This document shows, in pieces, positions 35,997-48,199 of a stretch of 64,000 nt of DNA. Each line of letters opens with the position of its first letter. The first letter of the stretch is position 1. The stretch comes from Nocardia lijiangensis NBRC 108240 (GTDB taxonomy: Bacteria > Actinomycetota > Actinomycetes > Mycobacteriales > Mycobacteriaceae). The DNA is taken from positions 34,188 to 98,187 of the forward strand of contig NZ_BDBP01000030.1 of assembly GCF_001613045.1 (NCBI RefSeq). The letters are read 5' to 3'. The notes beneath the pieces were generated by a model. That model was given only the letters and a program-made list of their open reading frames with translations. It was not told the DNA's origin and made no database searches. Position numbers and translations under genes: made by a program.

Positions 35997-37373
35997 ATGG
36001 CTCGGACCGAGCAGCTGGCGGCCGCGCGGCCGCCGTCGGTCGCCGCCGACCATGCGCGCAAACACCTCGGCGCCGCGTCCGCCGCGTCCGTCCGCGAGCA
36101 CCTCGACCCCGCCAACGTGCGGTCCTTCGCGAAGTCTTCGCCGGGCCGGCTGCTTGCCCTCGCATTGCTGCTCATCGGCCTGTGCCTGACCGCGGGCGGG
36201 GTGACCGCGTCGATGGTGAGCGATCGCCAAGAGGCGCTGCGCATTCTGCTCGACGACACCGAGCCGGACTCGCACTCCGCACACCGCCTCTACACGTCGC
36301 TGTCCATCGCCGACGCCGCCGCGAGTACCGCCTTCATCGCGGGCGGCGTTGAGCCGGAAACGGTGCGCGACAGGTACTCCCAGGCGGTCGGCGAGGCGGC
36401 GGCCGAGCTGGTCATCCAGTCCGGGCACACCGCGGGGCACGCCGACGAGAGCGCCGACGTACGGCTGCGGACCGGCATCGCGACCGGACTGCCGGTCTAC
36501 TCCGGCTTGATCGAAACCGCGCGCACCAGCAATCGCAGCGGCTATCCCGTCGGCGCGGCCTATTTGAGCGAAGCGTCGAACCAGATGCAGACCACCCTGC
36601 TGCCGATGGCCGAGGAACTCCAGGATCACCGTTCGGAGGCCGTGAACGCCGCGCAGCGCGCCCACGTCCGTCCGCCGTGGACGGCGATCGGCCTGCTGAT
36701 TCTGACGTTGGCCGCGCTGGTGTGGGCGCAGACCCAGCTGGCGAGGAAGTGGCGGCGCACCTTCAACGTCGGCCTGCTGCTGGCCTCCGCCGCGATGCTC
36801 GCTCTCTTGGCATGGACGGTGGTCGCGGGATCGGTGTCGGCCACCGCGATGATCAACGGTCGCGACGACGGGGCGGTGCCCGCCTCCCGGCTCATCGAAG
36901 GCCGCATCCTCACCCAGCAGGCACGCACGGCGGAGACGCTGAAACTGGTGCGCCGCGACGCGACCGGCGACTACGACCGCACCTACGACATCGGCATCGC
37001 CCGCCTCGCCGACCTGCTCGACGGCTACCCGAATGCCGCTCCCGCCGGCGAGGACGTCGCGAATGCCCGTGCCGCACTGGACCGTTGGCGGGCCTCGCAC
37101 CAGCGGACCAACGAGGCGCTGGCGCGCGGCGATTTCGTGGGAGCGGCCGCGGTGGCCACCGGACCGGGCGCGGAACAGTCCACCGCGCACGTCGACGCGC
37201 TCGACCGCTCGCTCGACAGCGGCATCACCGAGACGCGAAACGCCTTGCGCGAGGAGATCTCCCAGGCCGTCCTTGTGCTCGACTTCCTGGCCACCGGCGC
37301 CATCGTGCTCGGCATCGTCGCCGCCGCCTACGTCGGCCTCGGCCTGTGGCCCCGACTACGGGAGTACCGATGA
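35997..37373 (+). CDS. glnX: Membrane sensor protein GlnX
   Basis: A 458-residue protein with about four membrane helices (about 51-73, 228-246, 257-279, 428-450) and two outer-face domains between helices 1-2 and 3-4. In mycobacteria GlnX links the lipoprotein GlnH outside to kinase PknG inside to sense Asp/Glu. The order glnX-glnH-pknG with 4-bp overlap onto glnH is the same here. It would signal across the cytoplasmic membrane. ATG follows GGAGG (35986-35990). Confidence 0.88.
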   Translation: MARTEQLAAARPPSVAADHARKHLGAASAASVREHLDPANVRSFAKSSPGRLLALALLLIGLCLTAGGVTASMVSDRQEALRILLDDTEPDSHSAHRLYTSLSIADAAASTAFIAGGVEPETVRDRYSQAVGEAAAELVIQSGHTAGHADESADVRLRTGIATGLPVYSGLIETARTSNRSGYPVGAAYLSEASNQMQTTLLPMAEELQDHRSEAVNAAQRAHVRPPWTAIGLLILTLAALVWAQTQLARKWRRTFNVGLLLASAAMLALLAWTVVAGSVSATAMINGRDDGAVPASRLIEGRILTQQARTAETLKLVRRDATGDYDRTYDIGIARLADLLDGYPNAAPAGEDVANARAALDRWRASHQRTNEALARGDFVGAAAVATGPGAEQSTAHVDALDRSLDSGITETRNALREEISQAVLVLDFLATGAIVLGIVAAAYVGLGLWPRLREYR

Positions 37374-38350
37374 CCACCGCACGCGGCCTGCTGGCCGCCG
37401 CACTGACCGCCACCGCCTTGCTCAGCGGCTGCGCGACAGGTCCCGACCCCGCCGACAACGTCGAGATCGGCACCTACACCGAGCCGCCGCTGCCCGCGAA
37501 AGCCAGTCCGGTGCAGACCGATGCGCCGCTGCCGAGCGGCGTCGAACCGCAGTGCGGCGACCCGACCGCCAGCCTGCGACCCACCGGTTCCGGCCGGGCC
37601 GCCAGCGGCCCCACCATCGACGCCATCCGGGCCCGCGGCCGGTTGCTGGTCGGCCTGGACACCGGCAGCAACCTGTTCAGCTTCCGCGATCCGCTCAGCG
37701 GCACCATCTCCGGCTTCGACGCCGACATCGCCCGCGAGATCGCGCGCGACCTGCTCGGCAGCCCGGACCTCATCGAATTCCGCAGCCTCAACTCGGCCGA
37801 TCGGGAACAGGCGCTGCAGAACCGCGCGGTGGACGTGGTCGCCAAGACCATGACCATCACCTGCGAGCGGCGCACCAAGGTCGAGTTCTCGACCGTCTAC
37901 CTGCTGGCCCAGCAGCGGGTGCTGGCCATGAAGAACTCCGGCATCACCGGCATCGCCGATCTCGCGGGCAAGCGGGTGTGCGTGGTGCCCGGCACCACCT
38001 CGCTGGACCGCATCCGCCTCCAACAGCCCGCCGCCACCATCCTGACCGTGCCGACCTGGGCCGACTGCCTCGTGGTGCTACAGCAACGGCAGGTCGACGC
38101 GGTGAGCACCGACGACCCGATCCTGGCCGGTCTGGCCGCCCAGGACCCGTACACCGAGTTGGTCGGCGAAAGCATCGCCGCCGAGCCGTACGGCATCGGC
38201 ATCCCCAAGGAAGCCGATGATCTGGTGCGTTTCGTCAACGGCACGCTGGAGCGGCTGCGCACCGACGGCACCTGGAGCCGGATCTACAGCCGGTGGCTGG
38301 CCACCCTTGGCCCGCCGCCGGATCCGCCCGCTCCCACGTATCAGGACTGA
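37370..38350 (+). CDS. glnH: Periplasmic amino-acid-binding lipoprotein GlnH
   Basis: A 326-residue solute-binding protein. Signal peptide with a lipobox ALLSGC puts the lipidated Cys at 22; a Pro-rich linker and a type 2 (SBP_bac_3) domain follow from about 90 (GRLLVGLDTGSNLFSFRD, GFDADIAREI, GKRVCVVPGTTS). No transporter genes are present, fitting a sensor rather than uptake role with GlnX. ATG overlaps the glnX stop (ATGA), and the stop is 6 bp before pknG. Confidence 0.92.
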   Translation: MTTARGLLAAALTATALLSGCATGPDPADNVEIGTYTEPPLPAKASPVQTDAPLPSGVEPQCGDPTASLRPTGSGRAASGPTIDAIRARGRLLVGLDTGSNLFSFRDPLSGTISGFDADIAREIARDLLGSPDLIEFRSLNSADREQALQNRAVDVVAKTMTITCERRTKVEFSTVYLLAQQRVLAMKNSGITGIADLAGKRVCVVPGTTSLDRIRLQQPAATILTVPTWADCLVVLQQRQVDAVSTDDPILAGLAAQDPYTELVGESIAAEPYGIGIPKEADDLVRFVNGTLERLRTDGTWSRIYSRWLATLGPPPDPPAPTYQD

Positions 38351-40885
<2,535 letters not shown>

Positions 40886-41320
40886 CCCGAGAAAACCCGG
40901 CCGCTGCGGCGGAACAGCGGCCGGGCCGGATCCGGGCGCGGGAGCAGTCGGCAGCCGGGAAGGTCCCGCGGGCCGCGCCGGTCCGGGGGCAGCCGGAGCG
41001 GCTGTGGGAGGCGAGGGCATCGCTCCCGACGGACCGCGGGGCTCCTCGGATACCTGGCGACCCCGATCCGCTTCCATGCTGGCGCGGTGACCATGAGGAT
41101 TCCGTGAGGTTTTCTAGAGCGCACGGCCGCCGGGATGAAAGCGCGGCCGGGTGAACCAGTCTCGCGCGCTCCGCTGCGCGAGCAGGCAGACAACCGCGAC
41201 TCCCTCGATGGTGGCCTGTACGAGCCATTCAAGATCATCGGAGGGCAGGTGGCAAGCGTTGCGCTACCTACCCTGGCCTACGCGAGAAAAGGTGCGGTTC
41301 TATGGGTTTCGCCCGATCGG
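40886..41320. other. Convergent intergenic region, pknG / ackA
   Basis: This 435-bp gap separates convergent pknG and ackA. It holds the terminator at 40896-40925; the rest (40926-41320) shows no protein-coding pattern on either strand, no RNA gene and no strong palindrome that I can recognise. Confidence 0.6.
40896..40925. terminator. pknG terminator hairpin
   Basis: Perfect 11-bp stem CCCGGCCGCTG / CAGCGGCCGGG around an 8-nt loop, 11 bp past the pknG stop, preceded by AAAA so it could serve the opposite strand as well. Confidence 0.75.
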
Positions 41321-42529
41321 CTACCGCTCCGAAACCACCTGCCGGGCGGCGCGGGCGATGGCGAGTTCCTCGTTGGTCGGCACCACCAGGACCGCGACCG
41401 GCGCATCGGGCGGGGAGATTCGCCGGGCGGAGCGGTCGGCGGCCGTGTTGCGCGCCGGGTCGACCTCGATGCCGAAACCGGACAGACCGGCCAGCGCGTC
41501 GGCGCGGACCTTGGGGCTGTTCTCACCGACTCCCGCGGTGAAGGTGATGGCGTCGACGCCGCCCAGCTCGATCAGATACGCACCGAGGTAGCGGCGCAGC
41601 CGATGGATGTAGACGTCGTAGGCGAGCCGGGCCGCGGCGTCGCCCGTGTCGATCAGCCGCTGCAGTTCGCGGAAGTCGTTGACCCCGGACAGGCCCTTGA
41701 TGCCGGAGTTGCGGTTGAGGAGTTCCTCGATCCGGTCGACGTCGAAGTGCGCCGAACGCACCAGGTGACCGATGATGCCGGGGTCGATGTCCCCGCCCCG
41801 CGTGCCCATGACGAGGCCTTCCAGCGGCGTCAGACCCATGCTGGTGTCGATCGGCCTACCGCCGCGGATCGCCGACGCGGACGCACCGTTGCCGAGGTGG
41901 AACACGATCTGGCGCAAGGTTTCCGGGTCGCGATCGAGCACCTCCGCGACCCGGCCGGACACGTATTCGTGCGAGGTGCCGTGGAAGCCGTACCTGCGGA
42001 TGCCGTGCGCGGCGGCGACTTTCGCATCGATGGCGTACGTCCTCGCCGCCTCGGGCAGGCCGTGGAAGAAGGCGGTGTCGAAGACGGCGACCTGCGGCAC
42101 ACCGGGCAGCAGCTCCCTGGTGCTCTCGATGCCGGTGACATTGGCCGGATTGTGCAGCGGGGCAAGGGCGGACAGCTTCGAGATCTCCTCGACCACTTCA
42201 TCGGTGATCAGCGTCGGCTCGTAGAAGACCTCACCGCCGTGCACCACCCGGTGCCCGACCGCCCGCACGCCCGCGCCCGCGAGGTCGTGGCCGGTCTCGG
42301 CGAATACGTCGAACACCAACTGCAGCCCGGCCTTGTGGTCGGCGATCGCCTCGGTGCGCTCGACGGTGCGGCCCGCGGCGCGGTGCTCGACGGCGCCCTC
42401 CCGTTCCCCGATCCGTTCCACCAGACCGGAGGCCGCCACCGCCCCCGCCTCCGGGTCGAGCAGCTGGTACTTGATGGACGAGGAGCCGGAATTGATCACC
42501 AACACAAGGTCATCGGCCGCGTTGCTCAT
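41321..42529 (-). CDS. ackA: Acetate kinase
   Basis: A 402-residue ASKHA kinase making acetyl phosphate or ATP from acetate: [13 protein letters not shown] at the start, [43 protein letters not shown] and TAGVGENS. The ATG at 42529 follows AGGAGG at the best spacing; the adjacent ATG 42532 adds one Met. It is downstream of pta with a 107-bp gap, together interconverting acetyl-CoA and acetate. Confidence 0.95.
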   Translation of the reverse strand: MSNAADDLVLVINSGSSSIKYQLLDPEAGAVAASGLVERIGEREGAVEHRAAGRTVERTEAIADHKAGLQLVFDVFAETGHDLAGAGVRAVGHRVVHGGEVFYEPTLITDEVVEEISKLSALAPLHNPANVTGIESTRELLPGVPQVAVFDTAFFHGLPEAARTYAIDAKVAAAHGIRRYGFHGTSHEYVSGRVAEVLDRDPETLRQIVFHLGNGASASAIRGGRPIDTSMGLTPLEGLVMGTRGGDIDPGIIGHLVRSAHFDVDRIEELLNRNSGIKGLSGVNDFRELQRLIDTGDAAARLAYDVYIHRLRRYLGAYLIELGGVDAITFTAGVGENSPKVRADALAGLSGFGIEVDPARNTAADRSARRISPPDAPVAVLVVPTNEELAIARAARQVVSER

Positions 42530-42636
42530 CATGCCTCCTGCGTCTTCTTGCGACCTCGCACCGGCCTGGTGCGCGGTCCCTACCCGCGGCAACCCCGCTC
42601 ACCGCACCTTTGTTCCTGACAGGCGAGTGCGAAGAT

Positions 42637-44709
42637 TCACTGCCCCTGCGCCTGGATGGCGGTGATCGCCACGGTGTTGACGATGTCGGCGACCAGCGCG
42701 CCGCGCGAGAGGTCGTTGACCGGCTTGCGCAGTCCCTGCAGCACCGGGCCGATCGCGACCGCGCCCGCGCTGCGCTGCACCGCCTTGTAGGTGTTGTTGC
42801 CGGTGTTGAGATCCGGGAACACGAATACCGTGGCCCGCCCGGCCACCTCGGAGTCGGGCAGTTTCGTATCGGCGACCGTCGGCTCGATGGCCGCGTCGTA
42901 CTGAATCGGGCCCTCCACCAACAGTTCCGGGGCGCGCTCGCGGACCAGCTTGGTCGCCACCCGCACCTTGTCCACATCGGCTCCGCTGCCGGATTCGCCG
43001 GTGGAGTAGGACAGCATCGCGATCTTCGGGTCGATGCCGAATCGCGCGGCGGTCTGCGCGGAGGAGATCGCGATATCGGCCAGCTGCTCCGAACTCGGGT
43101 CGGGGACGACGGCGCAGTCGCCGTAGGCGAGCACCCGGTCGGCCAGGCACATGAGGAACACACTGGAGACGGTGGCGACGCCGGGCACCGTCTTGATGAT
43201 CTCGAACGAGGGCCGGATGGTGTGCGCGGTGGTGTGGGCCGCGCCCGAGACCATGCCGTCGGCGATGCCCTTGTGGACCATCATGGTGCCGAAATAGGAG
43301 ATGTCGGAGACGGTTTCGCGGGCTCGCTCCAGAGTCATGCCCTTGTGCTTGCGCAACTCGGTGTACTCGGCCGCGAATTCGTCGAGGTAGCCGGAGGTGC
43401 GCGGGTCGAGCACCTCGGCTTCGGAGATGTCGACGCCGAGTTCGGCGGCGCGCGCCCGGATGGCGGACTCGTCGCCGAGGACGACCAGATCGGCGATCTT
43501 GCGCTGCAGCACCCGGCCCGCCGCGCGCAGGATGCGGTCGTCGTTGCCCTCGGGCAGCACGATTCGCTTGCGATCGGCCCTGGCCTGCTCGATCAGCTGG
43601 TATTCGAACATCTGCGGGGTGACAACGGAGCTGCGCGGAACACTGATGCGCCGCAACAACTCCGGCGCGTCCACGTGCTGCTCCATCAGGGCGAGTGCGG
43701 TGTTCACCTTGCGCGGGTTGCCCGCCGACATCCGGCCCCGCGTGCGGTAGGCGGCGCTCGCCGTGTCGTAGGTGCCCAAGTCGGTGGTGAGGATCGGCAG
43801 CTTCTGTTTCAGGCCCGCCATCAGGCGCGCGACCGCGGGATGCGGCAGCATGCCGCCGTTCATGATGATGCCCGACAGCGAGGGAAAGCCCTCGGCCTCA
43901 TGGGCGTTCACCACGCTGAGCAGCACGTCGGAGCGGTCGCCCGGCGCGATCACCACGACGCCGTCGACCAGCCGCTCCAGGATGTGCTCGGCCGTCATGC
44001 CGCCGACCATGACCTCCAGTGCCTCGCGCTGCAGCAGTTCGTGGTCGCCGCTGTACATTTCGCCGCTCACCGCCTCGCACAGCTCGGCCATCGTCGGCGC
44101 GATCAGCAACGGCACCTCCGGCAGCGACCAGGATGGGACGGCGAAATCGCCCAGCACGGAACAGATTTCCTTCAACGCATCCGGATCGCAGCGGTTCGCG
44201 ACGATCGCGACCAGTGCCGCGTGCTCCTGATGTAGTTCGCTCGCGCACAACTCGGCCAGCTGCCTGATCTCGGCCGGGGTGCGGTCGGAGCCGCGCACCA
44301 CAAGCAGCACCGGCGCGCCCAGGTTCACCGCGATCCTGGCGTTGAAGCGCAGCTCGCTCGGGCTGGCCACGTCGGTGTAGTCGCTGCCGATCACCACCAC
44401 CGCGTCGCAGACCTTGGCCACCTCGTGGAAGCGCATCACGATCTCGCTGATAGCGGCGTCCGGATCGGCGTGCACCTGGTCGTAGGTGACGCCGACGGCC
44501 TGGGAGTAGTCGATGTCCGCGGTGCTGTGCTCTAGCAGCAGCTCCAGGATGTAGTCGGGCTCGGTGGTCGAGCGGGTGATCGGCCGGAACACCCCGACCC
44601 TGGCGGTGGTGGCGCACAGCATCTGCAGCACGCCGAGCGCGACCGTCGACTTCCCGGTGTCGCCCTCCGGCGAGGCGATGTAGACGGTGGAGGGAGCGGA
44701 TTCGACCAT
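42637..44709 (-). CDS. pta: Phosphate acetyltransferase
   Basis: A 690-residue enzyme, the same length as in M. tuberculosis. N-terminal P-loop-like BioD/CobQ domain (IASPEGDTGKSTVALG), a central DRTGG domain (about 215-325), and the C-terminal catalytic transferase (about 370-690; LPEGNDDRI, GMVSGAAHTTAHTI, GNNTYKAVQRSAGA). It converts acetyl-CoA and phosphate to acetyl phosphate. Start set by homology (MVESAPSTVYIAS) and lack of conserved sequence upstream. Confidence 0.95.
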   Translation of the reverse strand: MVESAPSTVYIASPEGDTGKSTVALGVLQMLCATTARVGVFRPITRSTTEPDYILELLLEHSTADIDYSQAVGVTYDQVHADPDAAISEIVMRFHEVAKVCDAVVVIGSDYTDVASPSELRFNARIAVNLGAPVLLVVRGSDRTPAEIRQLAELCASELHQEHAALVAIVANRCDPDALKEICSVLGDFAVPSWSLPEVPLLIAPTMAELCEAVSGEMYSGDHELLQREALEVMVGGMTAEHILERLVDGVVVIAPGDRSDVLLSVVNAHEAEGFPSLSGIIMNGGMLPHPAVARLMAGLKQKLPILTTDLGTYDTASAAYRTRGRMSAGNPRKVNTALALMEQHVDAPELLRRISVPRSSVVTPQMFEYQLIEQARADRKRIVLPEGNDDRILRAAGRVLQRKIADLVVLGDESAIRARAAELGVDISEAEVLDPRTSGYLDEFAAEYTELRKHKGMTLERARETVSDISYFGTMMVHKGIADGMVSGAAHTTAHTIRPSFEIIKTVPGVATVSSVFLMCLADRVLAYGDCAVVPDPSSEQLADIAISSAQTAARFGIDPKIAMLSYSTGESGSGADVDKVRVATKLVRERAPELLVEGPIQYDAAIEPTVADTKLPDSEVAGRATVFVFPDLNTGNNTYKAVQRSAGAVAIGPVLQGLRKPVNDLSRGALVADIVNTVAITAIQAQGQ

Positions 44710-44860
44710 GATCCCGAGCTTAGTGAGCCGACACGCCGAGGCCCGGCCAACCGATGGCAAATATTCGGGAAATCACGTTCGATCGCCGAGGGGATGATCC
44801 GGGCTTGTCGGGCGACGCGGGCACTCCGCCGAACCCGGTCCCGCCGGTATATTCCGGCCC

Positions 44861-45367
44861 ATGACGACGCAGTTCCCGGACCGGCAGTGGGGTTCGCGCA
44901 CCAATCTTCTGTCCCGTGTGGCGAACAAGTTCGCCGCGACCAAGCCGGGATCGTGGGTGATTCGCAAGATCACGCCGCTGGATCGCCAGGTGCTGGAACG
45001 TACCGACGCCAAGTACACGATTCTGGGACCGATCGGCGCACCGGTCATCCTGCTGACCACCACGGGCCGCAAATCAGGACAGCCACGCACCCAGCCGCTG
45101 CTGTACGTGCACGACGGCGACACCCTGTACGTCATCGGCAGCAACTTCGGCCAGGCGCACCACCCCGCCTGGACCGCCAACCTGCTCGCCGATCCGACCG
45201 CGACCGTCGCCATCGCGGGCGAACGCATCCGGGTCACCGCGACGCCGGTCGAGGGCGCCGCCAAGGAACCGATCTTCCAACGGTTCGTCGAGGTGACCGG
45301 CGCGTACGCCGCCTACCGCGACCGAACCAGCCGCGATCTGCGAATCTTCGCGCTGACCCGCGCCTGA
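44861..45367 (+). CDS. Deazaflavin (F420)-dependent nitroreductase-family protein
   Basis: A 168-residue protein of the Ddn/FDOR-B split beta-barrel family. LLTTTGRKSGQPRTQPLLYV, the phosphate/F420 contact segment, is diagnostic; the tail YAAYRDRTSRDLRIFALTRA holds the Tyr-rich part seen in Ddn. It uses reduced F420 for hydride transfer to quinones or nitro compounds, at or near the membrane. The F420-reducing enzyme Fgd is encoded 3 kb away. Divergent from pta. Confidence 0.87.
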   Translation: MTTQFPDRQWGSRTNLLSRVANKFAATKPGSWVIRKITPLDRQVLERTDAKYTILGPIGAPVILLTTTGRKSGQPRTQPLLYVHDGDTLYVIGSNFGQAHHPAWTANLLADPTATVAIAGERIRVTATPVEGAAKEPIFQRFVEVTGAYAAYRDRTSRDLRIFALTRA

Positions 45368-45414
45368 TCCGGCCGGGCGCTGCCTTGCAGGCTTCGCAGC
45401 CCGTCTTCACGCCT

Positions 45415-45442
45415 CGCAGCCGCTACAACCTGTGCGAAGCGT
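45415..45442. repeat. 28-bp repeat, copy A
   Basis: Matches copy B (49239-49266) at 24 of 28 positions around a shared GCTACAACCT core. It is in the gap after the Ddn-like gene. Flanking GCGAAG motifs recur. Perhaps a structured element or terminator; not linked to an IS. Confidence 0.55.
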
Positions 45443-45530
45443 CGACAAGGTATGCGAAGTGCGGTCGTCCGCGAACTGGTCTCAGCTTCGAGCTGGTCCG
45501 GGGATACGTGCGGCGTCCTATCGTGGTGAC

Positions 45531-45980
45531 ATGCGGATCTCGGTGGCGGCGGACGAGTACGTCGGCGTGGCAAAGGAACTGGTAGAGGAGCTGGGCAGGC
45601 GCGGATTCGGCGGCGTGCTGACGCATGGTGCGCTGTCGGAGACCGAGCGGGACGACTGGGCATGGGCCAGCGAGGCCGCGGCGCGGGACGTCGCCGAGGG
45701 GCGCGCCGATCAGGCGATCGTGTGCTGTTGGACCGGCACCGGCGCGTCCATTGCGGCCAACAAGGTGGCAGGCATCCGCGCCGCGCTGTGCGGCGACGCC
45801 GCGACCGCGGCGGGCGCGCGCAAATGGAACGACGCGAATGTGCTTGCGCTGAGCCTGCGTTCGACCTCGGCGGCCGAGCTCACCGAGATTCTCGACGCCT
45901 GGTTCGCGGGCGAGCCGAGCGCGGACGCGGCCGACCGGGCCAATATCGCGCATCTGACCAAGATCGAGCGGGGGCACTAG
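45531..45980 (+). CDS. RpiB/LacA/LacB family sugar-phosphate isomerase
   Basis: A 149-residue RpiB-type protein. The Cys pair at 65-66 in VCCWTGTGASIAANK lines up with the catalytic Cys of ribose-5-phosphate isomerase B; GIRAALCGDA and ARKWNDANVLALS are family segments. Sequence lacks the exact GTGIG motif, so it may act on another sugar phosphate. ATG at 45531. It stands alone between the repeat element and the PfpI-MarR pair. Confidence 0.83.
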   Translation: MRISVAADEYVGVAKELVEELGRRGFGGVLTHGALSETERDDWAWASEAAARDVAEGRADQAIVCCWTGTGASIAANKVAGIRAALCGDAATAAGARKWNDANVLALSLRSTSAAELTEILDAWFAGEPSADAADRANIAHLTKIERGH

Positions 45981-46016
45981 AACCACGGCCGTGCGCGCCG
46001 TGGCGCCGGGGACCTG

Positions 46017-46054
46017 TTGACAGCATGCTGTCAAATATGACAGGATACTGTCAT
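46017..46054. promoter_or_regulatory. Two tandem MarR-type operators
   Basis: Operator 1 (46017-46034) is the perfect palindrome TTGACAGCATGCTGTCAA. Operator 2 (46037-46054), ATGACAG-GATA-CTGTCAT, has 7-bp arms and covers the ATG of the DJ-1 gene. Centres are 20 bp apart, i.e. about two helical turns. TTGACA and GATACT inside them could be promoter parts. Best guess: bound by the MarR protein encoded at 46685. Confidence 0.7.
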
Positions 46055-46688
46055 GGCAACGAAGACAGTGCACACCGCGATCTACGACACCCTCGCCGAC
46101 TGGGAGGTTGGAGCCGCCACCGCCCACATCAACAATCCGGCCTGGCAGGTCGCGCCCGGCACTTTCCAGGTCAAGACGGTCGGACTCACTCGCGAACCGA
46201 TCACCACCAAGGGCGGCATGCGCATCACGCCCGATCTGGCGCTGGACGAACTGTCCCCCGCCGAGAGCGCGATGCTCATCCTGCCGGGCGCGGACACCTG
46301 GATGACCGGCGAACTCACGCCGTTCGCACGCAAGGCGCGCGAATTCCTCGACGCGGGCGTGCCGGTCGCGGCCATCTGCGGCTCGACCTTCGGCCTGGCC
46401 AAGGAGGGCCTGCTGGACGACAAGGCGCACACGAGCAATGTCGCCGAGTTCCTCGTCTACAGCGGCTACGCGGGCGCGGACCGCTACGTCGAGCAGCCCG
46501 CGGTGACGGACGGCAACGTCGTCACGGCCTCGGCGACGGCGCCGTTCGAGTTCGCCCGCGAGGTGCTCGGACTGCTCGGCGTCTACGAGCCGCACATCCT
46601 GGACGCCTGGTATCGGCTCTACGCGCACAACGACCCGGCGGCCTACGCGGAACTCGACGCCTACGACAACGCCGCATCGCGAGCATGA
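46053..46688 (+). CDS. DJ-1/PfpI family protein
   Basis: A 211-residue class I glutamine-amidotransferase-like protein with the nucleophile elbow AAICGSTFG (Cys109) and an acidic Glu18 at the expected place. Family members include chaperone/glyoxalase and protease-like proteins, so the reaction is not assigned. Its ATG lies inside the second operator palindrome, meaning a nearly leaderless transcript. The stop overlaps marR (ATGA). Confidence 0.85.
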   Translation: MATKTVHTAIYDTLADWEVGAATAHINNPAWQVAPGTFQVKTVGLTREPITTKGGMRITPDLALDELSPAESAMLILPGADTWMTGELTPFARKAREFLDAGVPVAAICGSTFGLAKEGLLDDKAHTSNVAEFLVYSGYAGADRYVEQPAVTDGNVVTASATAPFEFAREVLGLLGVYEPHILDAWYRLYAHNDPAAYAELDAYDNAASRA

Positions 46689-47140
46689 CGGAATCACCGG
46701 CGCAGGAGTTGTTCAGCACGGCCGCGATCACCTCGTTCCGGCTCAACGGCCAGTTCCTCGCCATCGCCGAGGAACTGGCCAAGCCCGCCGGGCTGACCGC
46801 GGCGTGGTGGCAGGTTCTCGGCGCGGTGCTGCGCGAACCGCTGCCGGTGGCGGGCATCGCGCGCGCCATGGGCATCACCCGCCAGAGCGTCCAGCGCATC
46901 GCGGACCTGTTGGTGGACAAGGGACTCGCCGAGTACCGCCCGAACCCCGCGCACCGCCGCGCCAAGCTGGTCGCCGTCACCGACGAGGGCCACGCCGCCA
47001 TCGGGCGCATCAATCCCCGGCACGCGGTCATCGCCGACCGGCTCGCCGCCGAACTCGGCATGGACGAATTCACCCGGATCGTCGAGGCGGTGACCCGGCT
47101 ATCGGCCGCGGTCGACGCGATCACCGAACGCGAGGACTGA
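46685..47140 (+). CDS. MarR family transcriptional regulator
   Basis: A 151-residue winged-helix regulator. Recognition helix in VAGIARAMGITRQSVQRIADLLVDKG, wing in NPAHRRAKLVAVTDEG. Starts by overlapping the DJ-1/PfpI stop, so the two are cotranscribed, and probably autoregulates through the tandem operators at 46017-46054. No Cys is present, so redox sensing by this protein itself is unlikely. Confidence 0.9.
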   Translation: MTESPAQELFSTAAITSFRLNGQFLAIAEELAKPAGLTAAWWQVLGAVLREPLPVAGIARAMGITRQSVQRIADLLVDKGLAEYRPNPAHRRAKLVAVTDEGHAAIGRINPRHAVIADRLAAELGMDEFTRIVEAVTRLSAAVDAITERED

Positions 47141-47149
47141 CGGATTCGG

Positions 47150-47947
47150 TCAGTCGAACGGCTTGTGGGTGCGCCCGACCAGGTCCGCGACCGAATCGAT
47201 GACGCTCGTCGGGCGGTACGGGTACTGCTCGACGGAGGCGCGGGTCGAGATGCCGCTGGTCACCAGGATGGTGCGCATGCCGGCCTCCAGTCCGGAGATG
47301 ACGTCGGTGTCCATGCGGTCGCCGATCATCACGGTGGACTGCGAGTGTGCGCCGATGCGGCGCAGCGCCGAACGCATCATGAGCGGGTTGGGCTTGCCGA
47401 CGTAGTACGGCTCGCGGCCGGTCGCACGGGTGATCAACGCGGCGACCGAGCCGGTGGCAGGCAGCACGCCCTCGCGGGACGGTCCGGTGGCGTCCGGGTT
47501 GGTGGCGATGAAACGGGCGCCGCGTTCGACCAACCGGATGGCGGTGGTGATGGCCTCGAAGGAATAGGTGCGGGTCTCGCCGAGCACGACGTAGTCGGGG
47601 TCGCTGTCGGTCAGCACGTACCCGATCTCGTGCAGCGCGGTGGTGAGCCCGGATTCGCCCACCACGTAGGCGGTTCCGTTGGGGCGCTGATCGTCGAGGA
47701 AGGTGGCGGTGGCGAGTGCGGAGGTCCAGATGGCCTCCTCCGGGATGTCGAGCCCGGACTTGCGCAACCGCGCCTGCAGATCGCGGGGTGTGCGGATCGA
47801 GTTGTTGGTGAGCACGAGGAACGGCGTCTCGTTGGCGCGCAATTCGGCGAGGAAATCGTCGGCGCCCGGCACCAGGTGCTCCTCGCTCACCAACACCCCG
47901 TCCATATCGGTCAGGTAGGACAGGATCGGCTCGTTGTCTGCGGTCAC
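47150..47947 (-). CDS. HAD-IIA family phosphatase (NagD-like)
   Basis: A 265-residue haloacid-dehalogenase hydrolase with catalytic Asp14 and Asp16 (LTDMDGVLV), motif [13 protein letters not shown], motif III Lys in GKPNPLM and motif IV GDRMDTD. NagD/pyridoxal- or nucleotide-phosphatase type with a C2 cap. A GTG at 47947 is the first sensible start. Converges with marR, divergent from fgd. Substrate unknown. Confidence 0.87.
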   Translation of the reverse strand: MTADNEPILSYLTDMDGVLVSEEHLVPGADDFLAELRANETPFLVLTNNSIRTPRDLQARLRKSGLDIPEEAIWTSALATATFLDDQRPNGTAYVVGESGLTTALHEIGYVLTDSDPDYVVLGETRTYSFEAITTAIRLVERGARFIATNPDATGPSREGVLPATGSVAALITRATGREPYYVGKPNPLMMRSALRRIGAHSQSTVMIGDRMDTDVISGLEAGMRTILVTSGISTRASVEQYPYRPTSVIDSVADLVGRTHKPFD

Positions 47948-48151
47948 CAGACAATTGTCCGTTATCGCGGCACGGAAGGCAGCGGACCCGGCGCAGATGC
48001 GGCCGGTCACACACTCCTTCGCCACCGTGACTATCGTCGAAGCAGGCCGCGCGAGACCCCTGATCGCGCGTGCCCGTCCGTCCGATGCGGCGGGGCGATC
48101 CCGCTCGGCACAGGGGATGCGGCACCGATCGGCGCGTCCGAACGACCGACG

Positions 48152-48171
48152 GGATGCGGAAATCCGCATCC
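48152..48171. promoter_or_regulatory. Hairpin in the fgd leader
   Basis: GGATGCGG-AAAT-CCGCATCC, perfect 8-bp stem, 28 bp before the fgd ATG. GGGATGCGG also recurs upstream at about 48115. May influence fgd translation or be an operator. Confidence 0.45.
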
Positions 48172-48199
48172 GCACAGCGAAGCGACAGGAGTGGCGCAC

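Noticed and set aside
40926..41320. Possible small ORFs between pknG and ackA
   Set aside because: No ribosome site, no recognisable protein pattern and no agreement with codon use of neighbours.
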